A stretch of 7,933 nt of DNA, from contig CAJBLW010000284.1 in assembly GCA_903953985.1 (NCBI GenBank), forward strand, positions 1 through 7,933, given 5' to 3'. This stretch comes from an uncultured Burkholderiales bacterium. Lineage in GTDB: Bacteria; Pseudomonadota; Gammaproteobacteria; Burkholderiales; Burkholderiaceae_C. Shown here piece by piece: positions 1-5,860 of this stretch (its first letter is position 1; each line of letters opens with the position of its first letter). The translations under genes and the position numbers were made by a program. The notes beneath the pieces are model-generated. The model saw only the letters and a program-made list of their open reading frames with translations, was not told where the DNA came from and did no database searches.

Positions 1-30
1 CAGCAAGCCTCTCGCCAAACTGACCACCCA

Positions 31-106
31 GGTGTGTGAGGGGATGCGGCGGGCGACGATTTACGGTACCCCGTTGTGAGGAACCCGCCGCATCCCCTCA
101 CACACC
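31..106. repeat. Perfect 23-bp inverted repeat with 30-nt centre (REP/MITE-like or terminator hairpin)
   Basis: The left arm (31-53, beginning GGTGTGTGAGG and ending GCGGCGGG) is the exact reverse complement of the right arm (84-106). The centre (54-83) contains GGTACC at 65-70 and a small ACGG/CCGT stem (63-66 with 71-74). The element lies 22 nt beyond the dbpA stop codon, so a dbpA transcript would read into a very stable GC-rich hairpin. Neither strand has a T-tract after the stem, so it is not a classical intrinsic terminator. It could still stop transcription, protect the mRNA 3' end, or be a copy of a dispersed palindromic repeat. CCCA occurs just outside each arm (27-30 and 108-111), which could be a short target duplication or chance. 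The repeat is seen directly; its role is inferred. Confidence 0.85.
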
Positions 107-127
107 GCCCAAGCGAAAGGCAAAACG

Positions 128-1558
128 TCAGAGCAACCGAACCTTCACACTCTTGCCCTTGATCTTGCCGTGCGACAACTGAGCCTCGACCTTTTTAGCG
201 AGCGCTGCTTGCACCGCCACATAGGTCGAAAACTCGTTCACATTGATCTTGCCCACCTGCTCGCGGGTCAAACCACACTCCCCCGCCAACGCGCCCATCA
301 CGTCGCCTGCGCGAATCTTCTCTTTGCGACCGCCCACGATTTGCAGCGTGCGCATAGGCGGCTTCAATAAACCACCCGCAGCGGGCACCACATTGGCCAA
401 AGGGGCCCAAGTGGACTCGCGGCCCTGCATCACCTCGATCTTTCCCACCGCACCCATCTCGTCCATGCTGGCCAGCGTGAGCGCCAGGCCTTCGGCATCA
501 CCCCGGCCCGTGCGGCCAATACGGTGGATATGGATTTCGGGGTCAGGCGTCACATCCACGTTGATCACGGCTTCGAGGCCTTCCACATCCAGCCCACGCG
601 AGGCCACATCGGTGGCCACCAGCACCGAGCAGCTGCGGTTGGAAAACTGCACCAGCACCTGATCGCGCTCACGCTGCTCCAACTCGCCAAACAGCGCCAG
701 CGCGCTGTAACCCTGGGCCTGCAAAACCGCCACCAGGTCGCGACACTGCTGTTTGGTGTTGCAAAACGCCAGCGTGCGCTCGGGGCGGAAATGCGCCAAC
801 AATTTGGACACGGCGTCCAGCCGCTGGCTTTCGCTCACTTCGTAAAACACCTGCCGAATTTTGTGGGCACTGTGCTGCGCCTCGACCTTGACGGTTTGAG
901 GTGCGCGCATGAACTGAGCCGCCAGCTTGGCAATGCCTTCAGGGTAAGTGGCCGAAAACAACAGGGTCTGGCGGTCTTTGGCGCACTGGCGCACTACTTT
1001 GGCGATGTCGTCGAAAAAGCCCATGTCCAACATGCGGTCGGCTTCGTCCAATACCAGCGTGTTGACGTCCGCCAAACTCAACGAGCCGCGCTCCAAATGG
1101 TCCAAGATGCGGCCGGGCGTGCCCACCACCACATCGGCGCCGTGCTCTAGGCTCACAGTTTGACCACGCAGGGCCACGCCACCGCAGAGGGTGACGACTT
1201 TCACGTTCTGGCGTGCACGCGCCAAGCGGCGGATTTCTTGTGTGACCTGATCGGCCAGCTCGCGAGTGGGGCACAAAATCACAGCTTGAATGGCTGCGCT
1301 GGGCGAGCCCGCGCTTTGCAAGCGTTCGATCAATGGCAGGCCAAAGGCAGCGGTTTTGCCGCTGCCAGTGCTGGCTTGGGCGATCAGGTCTTGCCCCGCC
1401 AAGGTCAGCGGCAAGCTGGCCGCCTGAATGGGCGTCATCTGGGTGTAGCCCAGTTGTTCGAGGTTTTGAAGGGTGGCAGGGGCCAGCGCAAGCTGGTCGA
1501 AGCGAGCGGAACTCGCGGCAGGAGAAGTTGCAGTCATGCGGGGATTATCGTTGCCCAC
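128..1558 (-). CDS. dbpA: ATP-dependent RNA helicase DbpA
   Basis: This is a DEAD-box RNA helicase of 476 aa (E. coli DbpA is about 457). The helicase core is complete: a Q-motif region with TPIQ (42-45), Walker A ASTGSGKT (62-69), PTRELA (97-102), TPGR (147-150), DEAD (171-174), SAT (202-204), the ATDVASRGLD motif (about 315-324) and HRIGRTGR (345-352). The last ~75 residues (from about 402, MRTLQIVGGRKEKI to VKVRLL) match the RRM-like DbpA RNA-binding domain, which in the family recognises hairpin 92 of 23S rRNA and directs the enzyme to 50S assembly. That domain separates DbpA from RhlE or SrmB. The start is uncertain. The longest frame begins with GTG at 1558, 13 nt after the dtd stop; an ATG at 1537 (MTATSPAAS) gives a 469-aa protein and looks more natural. 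Neither has a clear Shine-Dalgarno. It is probably the last gene of the tyrS operon. Confidence 0.95.
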   Translation of the reverse strand: MGNDNPRMTATSPAASSARFDQLALAPATLQNLEQLGYTQMTPIQAASLPLTLAGQDLIAQASTGSGKTAAFGLPLIERLQSAGSPSAAIQAVILCPTRELADQVTQEIRRLARARQNVKVVTLCGGVALRGQTVSLEHGADVVVGTPGRILDHLERGSLSLADVNTLVLDEADRMLDMGFFDDIAKVVRQCAKDRQTLLFSATYPEGIAKLAAQFMRAPQTVKVEAQHSAHKIRQVFYEVSESQRLDAVSKLLAHFRPERTLAFCNTKQQCRDLVAVLQAQGYSALALFGELEQRERDQVLVQFSNRSCSVLVATDVASRGLDVEGLEAVINVDVTPDPEIHIHRIGRTGRGDAEGLALTLASMDEMGAVGKIEVMQGRESTWAPLANVVPAAGGLLKPPMRTLQIVGGRKEKIRAGDVMGALAGECGLTREQVGKINVNEFSTYVAVQAALAKKVEAQLSHGKIKGKSVKVRLL

Positions 1559-1571
1559 CCCGAGCAGCGAC

Positions 1572-2015
1572 TCAAGCCATCATGCGCATCGGGATGGTGA
1601 TGGGGCCGTCGTTGATGAGGGCCACTTTCATGTCGGCGGCAAAGCGGCCGGTTTGCACCACCGGGTGGACTTTTTTCGCCTGGGACACAAAGTGCTCGTA
1701 CAAGCGCCGCCCATCATCAGGCGCAGCGGCTTGGGTGAAGCTGGGGCGATTACCGCCCGCCACATCGGCGGCCAACGTGAACTGGCTCACCACCAACAAA
1801 CCACCACCTACATCTTGCACGCTCAAATTCATCTTGCCTGCGTCGTCGCTGAAGATGCGCAGCTTCAGTATCTTGGCCAGCATCTTGTCGGCCACCGTCT
1901 CGGTATCGCCCTTTTCGGCGCACAGCAGCAGCAGCAAGCCCGCGCCAATCTGGCCAATGACCTCGTCATCGACACGCACACTGGCTTCGCTCACCCGTTG
2001 CAACACAGCGATCAT
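1572..2015 (-). CDS. dtd: D-aminoacyl-tRNA deacylase (D-Tyr-tRNA deacylase)
   Basis: The 147-aa protein is close to the usual ~145 aa of the DTD family. It shows both active-site signatures: SQFTL (77-81) and NDGPIT (135-140), which carries the cross-subunit Gly-Pro pair. It also has the family's opening MIAVLQRVSEASV and the NRPSF segment (89-93). The cytoplasmic homodimer hydrolyses D-Tyr and other D-aminoacyl groups (also Gly) from tRNA, so aminoacylation errors are cleared before they reach the ribosome. Its ATG overlaps the stop of the upstream transporter gene as ATGA (2012-2015), which implies translational coupling. A Shine-Dalgarno AGGG (complement of 2023-2026) sits 7 nt upstream, inside the end of the transporter gene. 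Being in the tyrS transcription unit fits its role, since TyrRS can charge D-Tyr. No oddities were seen. Confidence 0.96.
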   Translation of the reverse strand: MIAVLQRVSEASVRVDDEVIGQIGAGLLLLLCAEKGDTETVADKMLAKILKLRIFSDDAGKMNLSVQDVGGGLLVVSQFTLAADVAGGNRPSFTQAAAPDDGRRLYEHFVSQAKKVHPVVQTGRFAADMKVALINDGPITIPMRMMA

Positions 2016-2938
2016 TTCAAGTCCCTGGCATCGTCAAAGTGCGCCTCCACATCGCTGGGCAAGAGCTGGATGGTTGCGCGCAAACCGGGCACCTCGCTCA
2101 TCAATGCCTGCTCTACACTGGCGCGCAAGGCAGCAGCCCGACCCAAGGTCCAGCTGGCGGGCATGTGCATGTGCACATCCACAAAACGACGTTGCCCAGC
2201 TTTGCGGGTGTTAAGGTGGTCAAAGCGAATGATCGCGGTCTCGCCGCGCTGGTGCGCAAAACCATCCAGGACTTTTTGCACGTCGGCCAATACCTCGGGC
2301 TCCAGCGCCTCGTCCATCAAGCCCTGCGAGGACCGCCAGACCAGGCTCCAGCCTTCTTTCAGAATGTTCAGGGCCACGCCGATGGCGACCACCGCATCCA
2401 GCCACAACCAGCCGCTCAAACTCACAAGAACAAGTCCGACCACCACCCCAGCTGAGGTCCAGACGTCGGTCACCAAGTGCCGGGCGTCGGCCTCCAGTGC
2501 CAGCGAGCGGTGCTGACGGGCAGCGCGAAACATCAGCCAGGCCAGCAAACCGTTCAGGGCAGAGCTGCCGACCGACAAGGCCAGACCCCAGCCGACCTGC
2601 TCAATCGGCTGTGGATCGAACAAGCGATGAACCGCCACCCAAATGATCCCCAGAGCAGCCACCAGAATCAGGATGCCTTCAAAACCAGAAGAGAAATACT
2701 CGGCCTTATGGTGGCCGTAGGGATGTTCTTCGTCGGCTGGGCGCGCTGCGATGGTGACCATCATCAAGCCGAAAACTGCACTGGCCAGGTTGACCAGCGA
2801 CTCCATCGCGTCCGACAACAGACCGACCGAATCGGTCAACCACCAGGCCCCGGTTTTCAGGGCAATGGTCACCAGCGCCACCACCACCGAAGCCCACAGC
2901 ATGCGGGTGGGCGTCATCCAGTCATCGAATCTTTTCAT
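2012..2938 (-). CDS. Cation diffusion facilitator (CDF) family metal transporter, FieF/YiiP-like
   Basis: This 308-aa inner-membrane protein is a CDF-type divalent-metal/proton antiporter. About six hydrophobic segments can be seen (roughly 13-34, 44-66, 86-107, 117-138, 159-176, 178-195), followed by a cytoplasmic domain of about 100 residues. Family marks are AWWLTDSVGLLSDAMESLVN in TM1-TM2, the loop D69-E-E-H72-PYG-H76 (site B of YiiP), and H154-L-V-T-D158 in TM5. The TM2 metal-site positions carry E46 and N50 where E. coli YiiP has D45 and D49. Several cytoplasmic zinc ligands of YiiP also seem to be replaced (A269, Q291, L293). The metal (Zn, Fe, Mn, Cd, Co or Ni) therefore cannot be assigned, and I give no gene symbol. 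It lies 49 nt after tyrS and overlaps dtd by 4 nt. An AGGAG (complement of 2951-2955) lies 12 nt before the ATG, a rather long spacing. Confidence 0.93.
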   Translation of the reverse strand: MKRFDDWMTPTRMLWASVVVALVTIALKTGAWWLTDSVGLLSDAMESLVNLASAVFGLMMVTIAARPADEEHPYGHHKAEYFSSGFEGILILVAALGIIWVAVHRLFDPQPIEQVGWGLALSVGSSALNGLLAWLMFRAARQHRSLALEADARHLVTDVWTSAGVVVGLVLVSLSGWLWLDAVVAIGVALNILKEGWSLVWRSSQGLMDEALEPEVLADVQKVLDGFAHQRGETAIIRFDHLNTRKAGQRRFVDVHMHMPASWTLGRAAALRASVEQALMSEVPGLRATIQLLPSDVEAHFDDARDLK

Positions 2939-2987
2939 GGATTCAGGATACTCCTGCTGAAAGATCCAACCGTGCGCCAGCCCTCAC

Positions 2988-4220
2988 TCAAGCCAAGGTG
3001 ACCTTGGCAAACTTGCGTTTACCCACTTGGACGACGTAAATGCCAGCCTCGAGTTTCAGACCCTTGTCGCTGACCACGCTAGAGTCCACACGCACACCAC
3101 CACCGTCGATCAGGCGCCCGGCTTCCGTGGTCGAAGGTGCCAGGCCCGCCGATTTGAGCAAGGCCCCAATGCCCATAGGCGCGCCCGACAAAGACACTTC
3201 AGGGATGTCGTCGGGCACGCCGCCCTTGCTGCGGTTGATGAAATCCTGCTCCGCCGCATCGGCCGCTGCTGCGTTGTGAAACCGCGCCGTGATCTCCTTG
3301 GCCAGCATGACTTTGGCGTCTTTGGGGTTTCGCCCGTCTGCAACCTCTTTTTTTAACGCCTCGATCTCGGCCATCGACTTGAACGACAGCAAGGTGAACC
3401 AGCGCCACATCAGCGTGTCAGAAATGCTCAACACTTTGGCGAACATGGTGTTGGGCTCTTCACTGATGCCGATGTAGTTGTTCTTGGATTTGGACATCTT
3501 GTCCACGCCGTCCAGACCTTCGAGCAAGGGCATGGTCAGAATGCACTGAGGCTCCTGACCGTATTCGGCCTGCAAATGACGCCCCATTAACAGGTTGAAC
3601 TTCTGGTCGGTGCCGCCGAGCTCCAGATCGGACTTGAGCGCCACGGAGTCATAGCCTTGCATGAGCGGGTACAAAAACTCGTGCACCGAAATCGGGGTGC
3701 CCGCCTTGAAACGGTCATGAAAGTCGTTGCGCTCCATCATGCGCGCCACGGTGTACTTGGCCGCCAACTGGATCATGCCCATTGAGCCCAGTGGGAGCGA
3801 CCACTCACTGTTGTAGCGAATCTCTGTTTTAGAAGGATCCAGCACCAAGCTGGCTTGTTTGTAATACGTTTCGGCGTTGGCCTTAATCTGTTCGGGCGTG
3901 AGCGGCGGCCGGGTACTGTTGCGCCCCGATGGGTCGCCGATCAGGCTGGTGAAATCACCGATCAGGAAGATCACCTGGTGTCCCAAGTCCTGTAACTGGC
4001 GCATCTTGTTGAGCACCACTGTGTGACCAACATGGATGTCGGGCGCTGTCGGGTCCAGACCCAGTTTGATGCGCAGTGGCACGCCGGTGGCCTCGGATTT
4101 GGCCAATTTCTGTAACCAATCTTCTTTGGGAATTAGCTCTTCGCACCCTCGTAAAGTCACTTCCAAAGCATTCAACACCCGGTCATTTACAGGATATTTT
4201 GTAACAAGCGCTTGATTCAT
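2988..4220 (-). CDS. tyrS: Tyrosyl-tRNA synthetase
   Basis: The 410-aa protein is a class I aminoacyl-tRNA synthetase that attaches tyrosine to tRNA-Tyr in the cytoplasm. Visible motifs are LGLDPTAPDIHVGH, holding the HIGH-equivalent HVGH (63-66); IGDFTSLIGDPSGR (87-100); YPLMQGYDS (184-192); GGTDQKFN (202-209); and KMSKS (241-245). The C-terminus (about 345-410) is an S4-type RNA-binding domain (LIDGGGVRVDSSVVSDKG, then VGKRKFAKV). The standard KMSKS places it in the TyrRS branch distinct from E. coli TyrS, which has KFGKT. The ATG at 4220 fits the usual family N-terminus (VNDRVLNALEVTLRGCEELIP). No Shine-Dalgarno precedes it; the leader is A-rich (AGAAAAAACCCTT). It is the first gene of the tyrS-CDF-dtd-dbpA unit and is divergent from the M23 peptidase gene. 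A run of seven A's in its mRNA (T7 near 3348-3354) encodes Lys-Lys. Confidence 0.97.
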   Translation of the reverse strand: MNQALVTKYPVNDRVLNALEVTLRGCEELIPKEDWLQKLAKSEATGVPLRIKLGLDPTAPDIHVGHTVVLNKMRQLQDLGHQVIFLIGDFTSLIGDPSGRNSTRPPLTPEQIKANAETYYKQASLVLDPSKTEIRYNSEWSLPLGSMGMIQLAAKYTVARMMERNDFHDRFKAGTPISVHEFLYPLMQGYDSVALKSDLELGGTDQKFNLLMGRHLQAEYGQEPQCILTMPLLEGLDGVDKMSKSKNNYIGISEEPNTMFAKVLSISDTLMWRWFTLLSFKSMAEIEALKKEVADGRNPKDAKVMLAKEITARFHNAAAADAAEQDFINRSKGGVPDDIPEVSLSGAPMGIGALLKSAGLAPSTTEAGRLIDGGGVRVDSSVVSDKGLKLEAGIYVVQVGKRKFAKVTLA

Positions 4221-4361
4221 AAGGGTTTTTTCTGAGTTGAATGCGATGTAGACGGATACAATGGCTCTTCGAGTTCAAATTGCATTTTATGTGCGACCTG
4301 ACTGTTTCTGACCCATCTGGTTCATCACTTTGCGCCTGACATCGTTCCCCTCTCTTTTTTC
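4221..4361. promoter_or_regulatory. Divergent intergenic region between tyrS and the M23 peptidase gene
   Basis: This 141-bp AT-richer region must hold the promoters for both directions. On the plus strand TACAAT (4257-4262) is a good -10 hexamer; the nearest -35-like TTGAAT (4237-4242) is only 14 bp away, too close to be ideal. On the minus strand the best -10-like hexamer is TAAAAT in the reverse complement of the segment around 4285-4291, with a weak -35. No strong hairpin, operator or riboswitch-like structure was recognised. Assignment of individual promoters is tentative. Confidence 0.4.
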
Positions 4362-5828
4362 ATGCCGTTCCTTTACACCCTTCAGACGCGACTGATCTCT
4401 TTGCTGCTCAGCATATTGTTCTTTGGCACGGCCGTGCTGGGTGCAATGCTGATTGCCACGCAAAAGTTTTTAGCATGGGTAGACGGTTACCACCCTCACC
4501 TGAATCAAGCGAATCTGGCCCTTCAAGGATGGCTCAAGCGTCACCCTAAAACAATTGCAGCCAGCCTTGCCAGCGTCTTACTGGTCGGCGGCGGCGGTGC
4601 TTTTGCCATCGCCAATCTGGCGCCGGATATTTCAGACCAGCCCGTTGTCAACATCACCGTGCCCGTTGAGATCGCTCAGCTTGAATCGCAGGCTCAACTG
4701 CTGGACAAATTTGAAATCATTTTGACCCGCTCCGACAACACCCGCCACTCAGACACGCCTGAAGCATTGCTGCGTCGTTTGGGACTGGTCGATGCTGAAG
4801 CGGCCGCATTTTTGCGCAAAAATCCACAAGCCCGCCAAGCACTTCAGCAAGGAGGACGCGCAGTATCCGCTGAAGTCACCCCCCAACAGTTGCTGCGTTC
4901 ACTGAGCGTACGGTGGCTCAAAAACGAAAACGATACTTTCTTTCAACGTTTGCGTGTGGAGCGTTCCTCACAGGGCTTTCAAGCGGCACTCGAAACCTCG
5001 CCCATGAACACCAGCATCCGCATGACCGGTGGCACGGTGTTGCGATCCCTCTACGATGCCGCTGACGAGGCCAAACTTCCTGACCCTGTCATTCACCAGC
5101 TGACCCAGATTTTTTCCAATCAGATTGACTTCCACCGCACTTTGCGAAAAGGTGCTCGCTTTTCAGTGGTCTATGAAGTCCTGGAAGCCGATGGAGAACC
5201 CTTGCGAACAGGTCGGGTGCTCAGTGCCGAGTTTCTCAATGACAACCAACAGTACGATGCCATTTGGTACCAAGAGCCTGGCCAAAAAGGCAATTATTAC
5301 GACATGGACGGCAAGAGCTTGAGTCGCTCCTATCTCGCTGCTCCACTGACTTTTTCACGTCAGTCCAGTGGTTTTGCCATGCGCTTGCACCCTATTTTCA
5401 ACACCCAGCAAGCGCACCGCGGTGTGGACTATGCCGCACCGACTGGAACTCCCGCCATGACCGTTGGCGATGGCGTGGTTGTTTTTGCGGGTTCACAAGG
5501 TGGCTATGGCAACGTGGTTGAGGTTCGTCATGGTAATGGTCACTCGACTTTGTATGCCCACCTCAGCCGCATCCATGTGCGCAACGGTCAAACCGTGCAA
5601 AAAGGCCAAGCCATAGGCGCTGTTGGATCTACGGGGTGGTCAACTGGCCCTCATTTGCATTTTGAGTTCCGCGTCAACGGCGTCCACGTTGACCCCCAGA
5701 AGATCATCCAGCAAGCCCAGAGCGGTCCGATAGCGCCTTCCTCCATGGCTCGATTCGTGGCCTTGGTGGGACAAGCTCAGTCTCAGTTGCAAGCAGCCGC
5801 CCAAATGCGGGAAGTCAACAGCCAATAA
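4362..5828 (+). CDS. M23 family metallopeptidase (MepM-like peptidoglycan DD-endopeptidase)
   Basis: The 488-aa protein is a membrane-anchored, periplasmic zinc endopeptidase of the LytM/M23 type, which in MepM relatives cuts peptide cross-links so the sacculus can grow. The order is: N-terminal hydrophobic segment (about 11-32), second hydrophobic segment (about 64-86, ending IANLAPD), a LysM/OapA-like region (about 115-180, with DTPEALLRRLGL), a Csd3/MepM-like middle domain (about 190-300), and the M23 domain (about 335-450). The zinc and catalytic motifs are intact: H352-RGV-D356, H400 in YAH, and H431-L-H433 in GPHLHFEF. The start is doubtful. The ATG at 4362 has no Shine-Dalgarno and creates two membrane spans; an ATG at 4446 (codon 29) would leave a single anchor and give 460 aa. 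It is divergent from tyrS, and anmK follows after 32 nt, probably in the same transcript. By family it could be called mepM, but orthology is not proven. Confidence 0.92.
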   Translation: MPFLYTLQTRLISLLLSILFFGTAVLGAMLIATQKFLAWVDGYHPHLNQANLALQGWLKRHPKTIAASLASVLLVGGGGAFAIANLAPDISDQPVVNITVPVEIAQLESQAQLLDKFEIILTRSDNTRHSDTPEALLRRLGLVDAEAAAFLRKNPQARQALQQGGRAVSAEVTPQQLLRSLSVRWLKNENDTFFQRLRVERSSQGFQAALETSPMNTSIRMTGGTVLRSLYDAADEAKLPDPVIHQLTQIFSNQIDFHRTLRKGARFSVVYEVLEADGEPLRTGRVLSAEFLNDNQQYDAIWYQEPGQKGNYYDMDGKSLSRSYLAAPLTFSRQSSGFAMRLHPIFNTQQAHRGVDYAAPTGTPAMTVGDGVVVFAGSQGGYGNVVEVRHGNGHSTLYAHLSRIHVRNGQTVQKGQAIGAVGSTGWSTGPHLHFEFRVNGVHVDPQKIIQQAQSGPIAPSSMARFVALVGQAQSQLQAAAQMREVNSQ

Positions 5829-5860
5829 TTGGCGGACACCCTGGCAGCAGGACCTTTTTT

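Noticed and set aside
31..106. Reading the palindrome as a CRISPR repeat or phage attachment site
   Set aside because: There is a single inverted pair with no repeated spacer units, no integrase gene, and no tRNA nearby.
524..1150. A 208-codon plus-strand frame antisense to dbpA
   Set aside because: It lies wholly within the DEAD-box helicase gene, and its His/Gln-rich translation is typical of a shadow frame. Other open frames inside dbpA were rejected for the same reason.
1473..2516. A long open plus-strand frame (347 codons) antisense to dtd and the CDF gene
   Set aside because: It overlaps two clearly recognisable minus-strand genes with intact family motifs, and its translation has no recognisable domain. 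Long antisense frames are common in GC-rich coding DNA.
3345..3356. Run of seven A's in tyrS mRNA (TTA AAA AAA GAG) as a slippage or frameshift site
   Set aside because: The frame continues normally as a full-length TyrRS and encodes Lys-Lys. No stimulatory structure or meaningful shifted product was noticed.
5673..5693. 7-bp inverted repeat (GTCAACG/CGTTGAC) in the M23 peptidase gene
   Set aside because: It is short, lies inside a conserved catalytic-domain coding stretch, and is likely chance.
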